Shown here piece after piece: positions 40,171 through 54,300 of a stretch of DNA of 64,000 bases. Below the pieces are notes generated by a model, which worked only from the letters and a program-made list of their open reading frames with translations, was not told the origin of the DNA and did no database searches. Both the position numbers and the translations under genes were made by a program. Position 1 is the stretch's first letter. Each line of letters opens with the position of its first letter. The DNA comes from Epinephelus fuscoguttatus. Its lineage: Eukaryota > Chordata > Actinopteri > Perciformes > Serranidae. The DNA lies in assembly GCF_011397635.1 (NCBI RefSeq), contig NC_064773.1, positions 34,109,449-34,173,448 on the forward strand, given 5' to 3'.

Positions 40171-41775
40171 TCTGGGAATCCGTGTGTCCACCACAACAAA
40201 GGATCCTAATTGACTTTACATTGGCATTGTTTTCAATGTAATTGTAATGATTCCAATTCCATTTTGCTGTCACTCCTTTTCTCAACTTTTTTACCTTTCC
40301 GGTGTGTTGTCTCTCCCTGTAACATCTTTCTTTCTCTCTCTCTCATCTCCCTCTCTCCTGTTTGTTTTCTCACTGTGCTGTGTGTACATGTCTGTAACCC
40401 CTGCCCCTCCCCCTTCTGCTCAGCGCGATCACACAGTTGACACCACACATATTGACCAATCATGTGCGGCTTGAACAGAAGAAAGCTGGCTCCCGTCGTT
40501 CGCGACTGACATAACTTCAGGGATGGATCTGGGCAAAGCCCTCAGCTGCTGCTGTGAAGATAAACAAGGACAGCAAACAGCGAAAGGTTAACGCTTAATT
40601 TGCCAAACAACAGTTCCTGCATGCAGTTACTAACATCAGCAAAGCCATTGTGAGTCAAAACATGTTAGCTTCAGTGCAGCCTTCCCGCCTGGTAGTATGA
40701 CAAGAAAAGATTATGACTTTGAAGTTGTCTTATTCTGCCACATGAATGATCCTGACAACTGCAACAACTTCTAAATCAGGGGAGGACAAGGCTGCGGTCG
40801 GGCGTTTCCTGCAGCTCACTCCCTATAACCTCCCACTTATTTTGCCCCCCTTTTTCCCCCCTCGGGAATACGGTGTAGAATGATCAGTCATTCCTCATCT
40901 TCTGTCTCGTTGGACAAAGTGGGTGTAGATAATGGATACACTTTATTGATGACCACTTGAACCTTCAGCTTTATTTCTTGTCTATGCAGCGAACCTGACA
41001 TCAGAAAGAGATCGAGTGTATCCCCACCTCAGATTAAATATCTCAAAGTGAACTTCAGTCTATACAGTTTAGGGTAAGCAGTTTATATCAGGAAAACTTA
41101 AACAGCAAAATTAGAGTCAAATGAAATCCAAATACGCCATTCCTCATCCTTGTTAAACTGTAGCTACACATTGGAAATAGTGGAGGTGTTGTTTGCTGGA
41201 GACAAAGAAGACATTGTTAACTGTGTGAAACAAGTTCAACAATCAGATTCAACAGCAGCAGAGAGGCTGAGGAATTTGTATGAGGACAGCTTTTTAACAT
41301 GTGAGCTCTGGAAATCTGCTTGTTAACCGAGGCTAAGAGCAAAGCTAACAATTTATGGCCGCTTGGTCTCAGGCAAAAGCTAACATGAGTACAGGCCTTA
41401 GTTGGGGGCAGCAGGGCTAGCTGGTCCTTAGTTGGTCCTTGCTAGCTAACCAGCTAACTCTAACCATAGTTTGAATCTTCTCCATAAAGGGGTATTTCAC
41501 TGCTGGAAAGATGGCCATTTAGTAAAACAAGGATGTCTCTGCAGTAGAAAGACGCAAATACTTCTGAAACTGATGCTATGGACAGGGCTGCCAAGTTTCA
41601 GAAAATGACAAGAGTGAGACTTTAGTGTCATGATGCGTTTGGAAAAAATTTGGCCTTTTTTAACATCGATTTGGCCTGTTTTAACGTCGATTTATACCTT
41701 AAGACTGATGTCCTCACCTCCATGCCAGCGGCTCTCCCTGCACTGTGGCCTCCTAATGCTAGTTTTACAGTGGTT

Positions 41776-41847
41776 CTCTGTCAGTGTACAAATGGAACCA
41801 AATGGACCCATTGGGGTCCACTTGGTTCCATTTGTACACTGACAGAG
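41776..41847. repeat. Near-perfect 72-nt hairpin (34-bp stem, 4-nt loop)
   Basis: The left arm 41776-41809 pairs with 41814-41847 at 33 of 34 positions. The loop is ATTG. The single mismatch is A opposite C. It may be a tiny fold-back element or a small-RNA precursor. Confidence 0.9.
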
Positions 41848-41934
41848 TTAAGGATAGCCCTTGAAATTTAGAATTTTGATAAACACTGCTTTAGGGGGGT
41901 CTAAATTGATATTTACAAGTCTGTAACTCTGACT

Positions 41935-41935
<1 letters not shown>

Positions 41936-41978
<43 letters not shown>
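41936..41978. repeat. (CA)n microsatellite
   Basis: About 21 uninterrupted CA units. Confidence 0.95.
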
Positions 41979-41979
<1 letters not shown>

Positions 41980-42711
41980 GGACGTTGATATTGAAACATT
42001 TTGTTAGCTAATTTTGTTTGATTAGCCCTAACCATCACTGTAGAACATCCATTTGTCCAGTACAACAAACATACATTCTCTGGTCTTTATAGTCAGTTGA
42101 AGTCAAGTAGTCTCTAAGAGCTGACAGCAGAGCAGTGGTTAACAACTCCTCTCGTATAGCAGAAACATTACCTATATGTATCTTTAAAAAGATATCTTAT
42201 TTGGCCTTAATCTGTGGGAGTTTCTTGGAAAGCACAATGTTGAGAATTTGCAGCAAAGCTCTGGCAAGTAAACAGCACCATTTGGGTACGTACATTTCTT
42301 AATCCTTGCACAAAACTAGTGCTTACTGTATTACCCTGTATTCTTATGTCTTAGATTTTATGTTTTGATTTTAATTCTTGTCTGGGTCTCCATTCCCTTG
42401 TTATGTTATGTGCTGTAGAGCAGAACATTTACTTATAAATGAATTCAAGCATTCAACTCAGTCAAGCCCTTATCAAATGAGTTTACATAGTGCTGATCAT
42501 TACAGCTCTCTGATTACATGATAGGTCAATCTGCCTGTATTACCCAATACCTTGACAGGCGGGGGGGGGGTTTCTAAAGTATGTCAACCATTTTTGTGCA
42601 AGACAATAAGGTCTTACTGATATCTGATAAAAATAAAACCATTGTCATTATAATTAGTTATAACATACATGTACATGTATTTGAGTACACTGTTGTATCT
42701 CCCGCATAAAG

Positions 42712-42984
42712 GTGGGGATGGTGAGGCCCTTTCACTTGGTGAAACCTGTATCAGCGACCCTAGTTCCTGGCAGAAACCTGTCCCAGCAGAAGGAACTGCC
42801 CAGTCAGCCTGTCCCCCCTCTGCAGCAGACCTGTGAGCTCTACCTCAGCTATATGGAGCCCATTCTGGAGGAGGATGAGTTGACGCAAACCAAAAAACTA
42901 GTGGAAGAGTTTCATAAAGCAGGAGGAGTCGGAGAAAGACTCCAGAGAGGCCTGGAAATGAAAGCACGCAACACTGAGAACTGG
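42712..42984 (+). CDS. crat-like copy B, N-terminal exon
   Basis: The acceptor-like ATAAAG precedes 42712 and the donor GTGAGC follows 42984 (phase 0). The Met at 42718 opens [20 protein letters not shown], comparable with the GFLKPFSLMKASS segment of CRAT. The frame is also open upstream of the Met, so an earlier start in a 5' exon is possible. The end, [18 protein letters not shown], is highly conserved. Confidence 0.85.
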
Positions 42985-44757
42985 GTGAGCCAAACAACTA
43001 CACCAATAGCTATAGACACATTTATTGAGACAATGGGGTAACCTCCTCACACATTCTGCAGTTCTGCAGAAGCTCATTATGTACTCACCTACTGGGACTG
43101 ACCTTATAGACACATTCTGCCAGTGGAGGAGAGCTCATAGATACAGATCTCCAAGGTTAGAAAATAAATCATATTTATCTTGACCAAATAATTACATAAT
43201 ACTTTTTGCTTCATGTTTCTTCAACCACAGTTAAATTACATATGACAGATTTATTTCTTATAAACTTCAGTCTATTACAATCTGTGGTCCAAAATTAAAT
43301 GAAAGGGAGGAAACTTTTTGGGAAATGAGGAAAGAGATGCACAAAATGGGCCTCCAAAACTGGTGGAGAAAGGATGGGGCCTGAGTGAGAGGGTGGGGCT
43401 GGACAGGGCTGGAGAATGAGGGCAGGGCTGGAGACAGAGGGACAGAAAGAAAGGGACAGAAAGAAAGGGTGTGGTCAGTGGCAACTGCACCAGCTCAGAG
43501 GTAGAGGTGGAGATGGTATAAATACAACTGATGTTTCACTGGAATATATACACTAAATGATGAATATAATGTCTGATCAAAAGACAGAAGAGCACAGTTG
43601 CTGCCTGTAGTCATTTTACAATACAATCATTTGAATTAACTTTCACGTTAAAAGAAAATAAGTCACCCCCTGCTTATTTGGTCAACTACAACATAATCAC
43701 ATATGTTTATTCATACTTCTTGCTCTGTATTTCTTTCAAAGATTTAGATTAAGTTGGAGATCTTTATTGTCATTAGTTGAACCTAAGATGCTCATAACAC
43801 CAGGTCAATTTTTTTGAACATATTCAATGTGTCATCACTCTCAACAGTCTCAAACCCAAGTTACAGTACTGAAAGTCTTTGGGATAATGCTACATGTATT
43901 GTAAAATATTAATATATGAACAGCTTTTTATTACAGAGCTGAACAGATAATAACTGAACAGCGTAGTTGTAATAAACTGAAATGTCATTTGTGATTGCAT
44001 GTCAAACCCACTAGTGTCATATCAGTTTCAGTCCTTGGATGAGAGGAGAATCTGATTCATTGGAATACCCTTTTTAAATGGTATAAAAGAAACTGAATAA
44101 AACCCTGCCCAATCATACAGCTCTGCTTCTGTCTCATTTCTGACAGAGCTGCTCAAGGTGTGTTTGCTGCACCCAGTTGTCATACAGATGTCTTTTAGCA
44201 CAACTCTTGGATTTGTATCAGTAATATGTGACCACCAGTATTCTCATGTGTCACCAATCAGATACACTTATAGTTGCAGTTACAGATTAAGTTTCAACCA
44301 GTTTCAAATTCAAACCCTAACTTTTGCACTTAGGGTTCTTGCCAAAGTGAACATTCAGCCACCTACAGTCTATGCAACCCTGGAAGGGATAGAAAACAAG
44401 GGAAAGACACTGTTACTGCTCATGTAAATTGGAACCACATTTCATTTTTTTTTGGCCACCAACTTTATTCAGGCATTTTGTGCCATTTGATCACTAATTT
44501 GGAAGAAGCAGATGTCCAAAAACATTTAATATGAAGTACAGGCGCCATGAAACACCTTCTTTACAAACTCAATTGAGTTTATCTGTCTTTGTCTGTATTT
44601 TTCTGTGTGTCACTTATAGTTTGTAACTGTTCTTAGTTTTCAGAAGTTATTGTCAAGAATGGATTTCTTGCTGCGCGAAAGCCTCTCGCAGGTGTATCAA
44701 ATTCTGCAGGGATCTTTCCCCAAAAGTACTGTAGTAATAAAAAGGAAAAAATAAGGT

Positions 44758-44791
<34 letters not shown>

Positions 44792-47700
44792 TACTAGTAT
44801 AGATGATAAATATAGGTGGGTTGCTTATAAATATGTTTGTACAATGTGAAATCTGAGGTAGTTAGTGTAAGAGGTCGAGAATGTGTAGTTATTACAGAAT
44901 GTTTATGATTATGTCCATGATATTTCCTTAATATCACATAAGGGGCTGTACACATGCCGCGTTTTTTGCGACCTCAAATTTATTGTTTTCAATCTAGACA
45001 TGCGGCAGGCTCACTCAAACGCCAGAGTGACGCCATCGTGGCATGTGCGTTCCCAAGCAACCATTTCTCAGGGCGCGCCTGCTGCGCTCTGAGATAAACC
45101 GAGTTCAACTTTTAGAATACAGCAGTGCGCACTGTATGTCATTTGCTGAGGAACAATCAATCAAAGCTGACCGATATCTTTCCCTTCTTCTGAAATTATC
45201 AGTCCGTGATAAATATGGAAAAGTTGATCATTTGGGTGCAAAGCTGCCAAAGATTTTCTTCTGTCCCATGGACAATATGCCCACACACTTATAAACCGCA
45301 CCTGGATGAAGGTTAGCTCTGCATTCAGGATTTCAGGTAAATGTGCTTTGATACGGTTTGATACGGTGCTAAGGTGTTAAGGTTGCATAGCAACCTCCGA
45401 TGCAAGTTTCTACAGTGCTCTTCACAGCTGGCTCAAAACAGGCACAAAAGTAGTGCCCAGTGCCCAACCTCGCATTTTCCAGGTGGTTAATGCATGGGTA
45501 CGGCCCCTTACGGTGCTTTACGTCCCATGGGTTGAGGAGCCACCTGAGGTCTCCATTTCTCCACTGTTCATCTCTCGACCTGAGGTGAATGAGTTGTAGA
45601 GTCTAATGGCCACAGGGAGAAAGGACTTCCTGATGATCTTGTTGATTTTGTTGGCATCGACTGTCCTCACCCTGTTGCCCCAGCACACAATAGCAAAGAA
45701 GCTGGCACTGGCTACCACAGATTGGTAGAACATCCTCAGCATGGTACTGCACACATTGAATGACCGGAGCCTCAGCAGGAAGTAGAGTCGGCTCTTGCCC
45801 TTCTTGTATCCAGCGTCAGTGTCCTTAGCCCAGTTCAATTTGTTGTCTTCTCCCAGGTATTTGTAGTCCTGTCCAGTTTCCACATACACCCCTTGATGGA
45901 AATATGTGTAGGGGTGTTTTCTGCCTGCTGAAGTCCACTGCCAACTCTGTCATTTTACCAGTGTTGAACTGCAATATTATGCCAGTTTCTGTTGGACCTG
46001 TGATGAATACTGTGACATTACCAACATATTCTGACAAGCTAACTAAATTTACTGTTTCTGAAAAGGTTAACCCTGTTAGACCCTGTCTGATCTGATTCAA
46101 GAGACGCTCAATGGCCAGAGAGTATATAGGATCACAGATGATGGACAAACCTGTTTGAAACCTCTTTGAACACTGACTGGTGGGCTGAGTCCACCACCAA
46201 CCTTTAATAAAACAGAAGAAAAAATGTCTTACCAAAACCATAAGCAATAAAGTGTCCTAGACATATAATTGTGATCAACTTTATCAAAAGCTTCCACTTG
46301 ATCAGTACTGTACAATCATTGACAAACATTAAGCACTTTGGACTTCATGACTTTGGACAAATCAGTTATGTTTAATTATTAAATACATACATTTACACTC
46401 AGTTTTTTCGATGAGTAGTATTCAGTCTGTTGTACAATGTCCTCTGTGGCTCTGGGGGTAACTTTATATAGGCTGATAAACTACACCAGGATTATTTTGG
46501 ATTGGCCTTGAGACTTTTTTTGTTTTGGGAAATTGACCTATATAGGGGATAAAAAGTAAGCCACTAATTTGAACAATTCCTTAATAAAGTTAGTCTCATT
46601 CTCAAATTGTTCCTTACAAACATTTAAATGAAAAATGAAGATTTAAATAAATAACCATGTTTTCTCTGTTCAGGTCTGCTGCAAAATTGATAGCAGCTGG
46701 AATGGAATTAAAGACAATGATTGACAAGTGAGTACTCAGCTTATATTTTATCATTGTAACAGTTTCATTTTTTCAGTCACGATTTATTGTTTCATACAAT
46801 GTAATTATAAATACAGCTACTGTGTGGCTGAAAAATTAACTGTAATATTAACTGCAGCTAATCAGTTCATTTGTTCCTTTCACCTTAAAACATTAAACAC
46901 CAGAAGAAGCAGTTAAATTGCACATTAACAGAGGTTTCAACTGCTGACTGAAAGTAGTACTATGCTTTTTTAAATGATGTTGTCTTAAGCTAGTCAAAAG
47001 GTAAACTTGAACTTGGAAAAGTTCAACCAACCACATTTGCTCTCTATCTTTGTACACTCATATCTGTGCATCTTTGGTTTGGATCAGTTTATTATTTATT
47101 ATGCTTATTTTTTCACATAAAAATAAATATAGTATGACATAGTAAAACTATTCATAGAAAAAAGAAATGGCTTGACCCGAAAACCCTGTTTTCCTGCTCA
47201 TCTTATTGAGAACATTAATATCCACAAGAGTTTGTTTTAATTCAAACCTTATCAATAAATATTGTGAGTGCATCAAATGCTATATCGTAGGACACAGGAC
47301 ACAGGTCACAGACAGTAAACTGTGGGCTGACTGTATCAGTACTACCCTCTTACTGGTATAGGCCTTTTTCATTTCTCTTATTTTGTAGGTGAAAAGATTA
47401 AACTTCAGTCAAACATGGAGACGAAACTACATTATTTTAAGTGGTTCTGAACATCCAGTGGATGTGACAGCTTCAGGGACATCAATGGCCAGAATTGTAA
47501 ATGATATTTGATGGCTGAGGTAGTATTCAATGTTTGTGTGTTTTTCCAGTGACGCACTACCAGCTGAGTACATAAAAGGGAAGCCACTGTGTATGAAGCA
47601 GTTTGAGTATCTGTTTTCATCCTGCCGTATCCCTGGTGCGACAGTGGACACCATGGAGTTCTACGCCCAGAAACACATCGCTGTAGTACACAACAGTCAG

Positions 47701-50700
47701 GTGAGGAACAAGTCAAACATCTGTGCCTGAGCTTTTCTGGGACCAGTGCTCATAACAACACTCGTTTTGGTTCAACATAACAACACCTGGACATTGTCTT
47801 AAAGAGCCAACTGAGGGCATCCTGGGATGTTGGGTATTTCGGTCCTGACCATGAACCACAACATCCACCATCCACCAAGTGGACCATCCACTTTCTCCCT
47901 CTCCTTATTCCCTTAATCTCTCTACTATGCTCTACTGTATAAAGGCATAAAATACCCCAAAATATCATAAAGTGCCAGCTGAGGGGTAAAAAAAGCTTTT
48001 TTTGACTAAATTTGGAGAATAGAACATTATAAAGCAACTTACTTCTATTTACAGTAAAGTGTAAGAGGTAAACGGAGGAGCTCTCAAGTGATCACATGAT
48101 TAATCACATGAATGCTCAGAGCAGAGTCCATCAAAGACAAGGATTTGTCCTACACCTGCCACCAAACTGGAGCATAGTGGAAATACCACTGTCAGAAGAC
48201 AATATGATAATTCCAGTTTTAGAAGGTAGTGTAACATCCTATAGTTTAAAAATAGTGGGCTAATATTGTTGTATTTAAACTATACGTATTATAACAATTG
48301 CATAACTTTTGTAATGGCCAATAATAAATTGTACAGTCATTGCTAAAAAAAAAAAGGTTCCTGGCCTTTGTCTCTGTACTGTGGTCATTTAAAACACCCC
48401 AAAAGCTAATATTAACCAGTTTAAGAGAACTCATCAGCTCTCTGAAGTTCAGTCAAAAGGAAGTTCAGCTTTTATGATTATGTCACTTCTTATTTGTAAG
48501 TCTGCATGAATCTAGTGAATATGAGTGCTTCAGGGACATTAATGTAAAACATGGTAAATGCTATTCTAATAAGATGCCTGAATGACCTTAACTGGCTTGT
48601 TTAAACATGAAGCAGTTTGACTTCCAGGTCCTCTCCCTAGCCCTGTCTCTAAGTGAAGACACTCTGCAAAGATCATTTCAGCAAGATCTCATTCTTTCAG
48701 TCATTACCCACAACTTGTTACAATTGTTGAGAGTTGGAATGTAGATCGACCAAGTTAAGTACTTCACCTTCAGGCTCAGTTCCCTTTTCACACCAACAAT
48801 CTGGTACAGTCATCTGCATCACTGCTGCCTGGCACCAATCCACCTGTCAACCTCAAGCTCTTACTCTCCATGGAAATAAGTAGTGAGGTCTTCCAGCGAC
48901 TCACAGTGGCGATGGATGCCTGCTGCATGTCAGATATGTTTCTTCATTTGTTTGTTTGTAATTCATCTTGGTTTGCCTTTGTTTGTTGTAATACAAACAT
49001 CAAAATCAGCTACAGCCAAAATCTGCTGCTGTGCACCAGCATCTGGATGTGATGCATTGTTTATGAACACAAGATGTATTTTAAGAGATCATTTGAGTCA
49101 AGAAAATCAGATTGTTTGTCAAACAGCTATTGTAACTATATCCCGCATTTAGATTGTTTATTTCAGACAGTCACTGAAACCCTCTGACAGTCAGCTCGAA
49201 ACATCCCTCAGTTTTCTGTCTAAATAAATCACTGCAAATAGCTTTAACACCTTAATATTGGACCACTTCGTCTTTACTTCTGAAACAGTCTGAGGCAGCA
49301 GCATTTACTGCATCTGCCACCAGCTGCCACTCCGCTGCATTTTTAGTAATGCCCATATTGAGTCCACCAAACAACACTGTCTTTTTGTTATCAACCTCCC
49401 CAACAAAAACTTCAGCTTCACATAGTGTGAAGTTTAGTTTTAACCTTTTTTTCCCGCTACATTTGCCATGCTCTTCTTTGTGCAGTTTCTTGTTAATGAC
49501 TATTAATTCAGGGCGTTTCATTGGCCATTTATAGACACCTATGGATTGGGCAAGACACTCGCTCACCTGTGCCAGATTTCAAGTTTAATGTGATTTATAA
49601 AGGGAAACAGGCGTGGGACATGCATGCACACTGTGCTATAAATCAGGATATTTTTGAGCATAAGCACTTTCTGTGCTTTATTCATACATCACCATTGGTC
49701 ACCTTTCCTGTGCACAGTTTTATAAATGAGGCCCCAGGACTCCAGTGTAGAATGGGCCTGGGACTTGAGTTTTGCTCTGAGGCTCAACTATGCATCATCT
49801 CTCATAGCTGGTGGGGCATCAGATGGGTCTGATTCACCCATAGCGAGAATGGACCCAGACCAAGGCAGAGTGGTGTCAGAGTCTGGTGGGGCTTAGTAAC
49901 TTAACCCTGGGATGAGGGAAAGTCTGGGTTTGCTGTTTAGGAAAGAGAGGTCACTTAAATTTAGGGTCAGTTATCACTGTATCTAACTCTTTGAACCTAA
50001 CATGCTCACTGGCAGGTTTCCTTCAACAAACCCTGAGTTTCTCTCTTTCTTCTCCCTCTGACAGAGCCAGACATGCAGTTTCATTTCCTCACTGATTTAG
50101 TCAATGTCAAAATGCAAATTCATGCAAGCATATTAATTAATGAAGGTTAATGTATGTCAGAATCAAAATCCTGGTTGGATATTAATTTGTTATCCGGGGC
50201 TGTCTAAAGTTACCCCTGTTATGTGCTGTCAGTTGTTCTTTTTTTAACAGTAGTTTTTTTGCCCTCATTCAAATATTATGCAGCATCAAGTCACCCTCAG
50301 CTCAGAATTAAACCTCTGCATGTCCTTTTTTATAACAGTGAAAACTATTCACCAAGCACAAGCTTAACTCAGGGTGAATATACTCAGAGTTGATGGATCT
50401 AATTCTGATCAGCCGTACTGGAACCAAAAACTCAGAGTTTTCCATTTCAGGGTTCATCAACTCAGAATTCAGGGTTAGAGAGTTCAGCTTCTCTCTCAGT
50501 ACAGCTGCTTCAGTTGCTTCAATTGACTGCATTTACCATCAACAATAACTGGATAGCCACTTAAAATGTTGTGAATTTCTCCTTTAATGAAATGTGGTGA
50601 ATAGGTCTATAATATTGAAGAGGTGCCCAGTGGTTGATATTTTGTGTTTTCTGTCTGTTTTCAGTGCTGTCTGTGTAATGATAGTAGTCTGATTATTTAT

Positions 50701-51313
50701 CTGATGGTTGGGGCTATTCACCTTTTTCCTGACTTGATTCCTGACTTCCTGTTTCAAACCGGAAACCGGTAAAGCACTTCCGGTTGAACGGTGTTTACGG
50801 TTGAGCTAGCGGTGAAAGCCACCGTAAACGCCGGCTTTTCGCCATGGATATGACGCAAATGGACAAAAATCGGAGGTGGATACACAGTACAGCTGTTTTA
50901 GAAAGTCGTGAGGACAGTTCTGTAACAGTGCCTCACCCGTCACTCCTCACGGAGTGGGTAGATGACATGAAGCAATGGCCCGATGTTAGCTACATCGACA
51001 TTGTTAATTACTTTGTATTTTCCGAAGGTGTTGATGGCGAGGAATTACGGAATTACAAAAGCACAGAAGCATATAATTACCTGCATAGTAACAAAATAGG
51101 TACAGTACTGTTCAAGAAACACGGCGAATTTTTATTTCTGAAGGCAGCAGTAGAGCCCAGCCAGAGCGTCAATCAAGCTAAACATACAGCGTGGGTCATG
51201 CTAAAGGAAAGTGGAGTCGTGGAGACAGTTGGCTGCTCGTGTATTGCCGGGTTAGGGAAATCATGTAGCCATGCAGCAGCTATTCTATGGAAGGTATTCA
51301 TAAATCCATAAAT

Positions 51314-51380
<67 letters not shown>

Positions 51381-54300
51381 CACATATATGTATATGTAGG
51401 ATCTTTCATACCCACAGCCATCAGACTCTATAATTCAATGTTGAATGGCAGATGAGCTGACAGACAAATTAATTTCCCTTCTGGGATTAATAAAATAATC
51501 TGAATTATAATAAAGATGAATCTAATCTACTTATCATGCTTAGTTCATACCAGAGGTGGTAGAGTAGCCAAAATTGTACTCAAGTAAGAGTACTGTTACT
51601 TTAGAACAATATTACTCAAGTAAAAGTTAAAAGTATTTTGCATTAAAACTACTCTTAAAAGTACAATTTATCCAAAAAGTTGCTCAAGTAAATGTAACTC
51701 ATTACTACCCACCTCTGGTTCATTCTTAATAGTAATGTCAATAGCAAGTGGAGAAATGAAGATACTATTGATGTCATTATTGCAGGTGCAGAATGCAGTG
51801 GTCAGTGGAAAGACAGGGCTTGCATGTACAGATGAGCAGCGCAGGTGGAATGCAGGGACATCAAAGAATCTTGAGCCGAAACGTCTGAGTCAGATCAACT
51901 TCAGACACCACAGGGCAGAACAGCAATACAGTGTGAACTGTAGAGCTGTAGTGACTCAATCACTCCCAAATACACCACATCATCTGTCACACAAAGACTT
52001 CAGAGACAGTGTAGACAAAGCCCTATCCAACCACTTTTTTCCCTCAAGAACACCTTAATAGGAAAGTGTTATAATGCCTCACCATCTGCAGAACAACCTA
52101 GCAGGGGAAACAGTGCAGTTGATGACAAGATTTGTCAACCACACCAGGTACACAGTTATGGTCTCAGCTGCGACCCATGCAAGACATTTTACCAGGCATA
52201 TGTTGAAGTTTGTGATGCACAAGCAGCTCAACTAGAATTAGAAACGAGAGAGCAGAGTGCATCTGATTTGTGGCGCAACTGTAGAAAAATCAGACTTACA
52301 GCAAGCTCAGCAAAAAAGGTTCCTGTACATGCAGCCACAAGCAGTGACAAATTTCTTTGTGAGCACATATACCCCTCCTTTCGTGGCAACTATGCTACTA
52401 ACTATGGTAAAGAAAATGAAGTTAAAGCTTGCCGTCAACTGAAAGAACAGGGCATGAACATTACTCACAAGGGCACTGTTATAAGTGTCCAAGAACCATG
52501 GCTCTCTGCCAGTCCGGATGGGGTCATTGACACACGTGTGCTTCTCGAAATAAAATGTCCTGTGCCAACCCAACTCTCACTCACTAATCAGCTTACTCAG
52601 AAATGCAGTGATATCAAGCTAGTAGATGGAGAGCTTCAGCTGCAGAAAACTGGCAGCAGGGGATACTACATGCAAGTACAGCTTGCAATGTTTTGCACAG
52701 GTCTTAAGTCTGCTACACTTCTGATCTGGACACCCAATGAGCATGTTTCTTTTACAGTGCAGTATGACGAGGTGTTTGTGCGGAGCTAGTAAAGCGCTTG
52801 AGAGGTTTTTACTTCTCACGTATGCTACCTCGGCTTGTAGAGGAATATGCTGCAGGACGGCTTAAGCTAAATCAAAGATACATTGAAATAATGGGCAAGG
52901 TTTAGTGCACATCTGCACGTGGCGTGAACATTAATGTGTGCCATACATTAAGCGAATCGGAACGACATTCATAGTGAAAATGATGATCGCTGTTTGCCAA
53001 AGCTCAAAATCCACAACCCAAAGATGTTTAGTTTACTGTCATAGAGGACAAGGGAAACCATAAAATATTCACATTTAAGAAGCTGGAATCAGATAATTTG
53101 GACATTTTTTCTTTAAAAAAATATTTATTATCGATTGTCAAAATAGTTAGGGATTAATTTAATACTTGACAACTAATCGATTAATTGTTGCAGCTTTACA
53201 TTAACGGTGACAAGAATTAATTGTTACTGATAGCACTAAATGTACATAGTTTATATTATGCAAATGAAATGCATGAGTATTTGCATTCTGTACAACAGAG
53301 TTTAAACAAATTCAAAGTAACGTTAAAGGTGACATGGATTCATTGTTTTAAGTGATGACACTAAATGTATACAGTTTATACATTGTAAAATGAAATGCAA
53401 AAATATTCACATTCTGTACAAAATAACAAACATGCAAAGAATGTTCACATTAAATCCATAACTCCATACATGTTTTGTACCTATCCATTTTTCAACTATT
53501 ACAGCACCATTTCATTTGACAGTCCTTTACAATGTCCTTAATAGCCCTGTAAAAGTAGTCCGCACATGTTGATTTCATGCTGATTTATTTCTAATCACGA
53601 ATGAGATCCTCCCTTAAATTGGCAAGAGCAGCACATATTCTTAAAATCTTGTCTGTTTTAGGAGCCATGCTGATCGGAACAACCTGTGATAATATTTTGT
53701 ATACTTTCAAACGTCTGATTGCTCTTTCAACATGAATTCTTACATGTGCAATTCGTCTGGTGCTTGTCACCTGTTCCTCAGTTAGTTGTCCACGTTTTTT
53801 TGTAAAAGAAGGCATTACCAATTTTACTTTTCTCTCAAACAGCAAATCTTTTATGGTAAAGCCTCTGTCCGCCATTACCTCATCTCCAGGCATTAAGTAG
53901 TCTAATATGCCTGAGTCCATGGTGATGAATTTGTCACTGCATCGCCTCCATATGCTGGAGAAATGAACATAATTAGTCCACATGGGGCAACCGCTACCAG
54001 GTATTTCACTGTGTTATGTGAATAATAATGGCTGTATGATTCCCTCTTGAATCAAGATTTTTGGGTTTCTGTAAGAGGCTTTCACTGCAGTCCACAATGC
54101 ATGTTGTATTAGGGAAGTTACTCTTAAAAGCTGCAGGCATGGTTGCACGAATAGTTTCTTTTGGAAGCCATGGAATTAGAGGTCGCAAAACTTCCTCTAG
54201 TTTGTCAATCCAATATGAGATTATTTTGCTAGCCATGCTCAGTGATACATGAAACTGTCTACTCAGATCACCTACTACACGGTTGGTCTTTAATTTCATA

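Larger units (their letters stand above)
40190..42700. other. Upstream region of crat-like copy B, no confirmed gene
   Basis: Possible 5' flank and first untranslated exon of copy B lie here but could not be fixed. A CCAAT box in TTGACCAATCATG at 40453 precedes an ATG at 40522 (MDLGKALSCCCEDKQGQQ), with no convincing donor. Further right are a perfect hairpin (41776-41847) and a CA microsatellite (41936-41978). Confidence 0.35.
50844..52058 (+). pseudogene. SWIM zinc-finger part of transposon accessory protein, two exons
   Basis: Exon 1 is 50844-51293 (donor GTATTC). It includes [32 protein letters not shown] and the SWIM finger [20 protein letters not shown] (CxC-xn-CxH). The exon 2 acceptor is at 51785, and it reads [20 protein letters not shown] and [13 protein letters not shown]. 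The frame stops at 52056 but continues in another frame (KCYNASPS) into the YqaJ part, indicating a single-base shift near 52035-52050. The intron holds an AT microsatellite, a LINE tail and a hAT MITE. Confidence 0.75.

Noticed and set aside
40522..40591. Possible first coding exon of copy B (MDLGKALSCCCEDKQGQQ)
   Set aside because: The following GTTAAC is a poor donor, and its phase does not join the 42712 exon in frame. There is also no similarity to the CRAT N-terminus.
43350..43400. QNWWRKDG peptide as candidate for the missing WW exon of copy B
   Set aside because: The neighbouring residues do not match CRAT, there is no AG/GT pair with the required phases, and the sequence is a purine-rich low-complexity tract.
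44158..44427. 89-codon plus frame in the copy B intron
   Set aside because: No similarity to CRAT or any domain I know; no convincing splice borders.
45043..45294. 83-codon frame inside the 44939-45511 MITE
   Set aside because: No recognised domain; it lies in a short element with inverted ends and looks like a chance frame.
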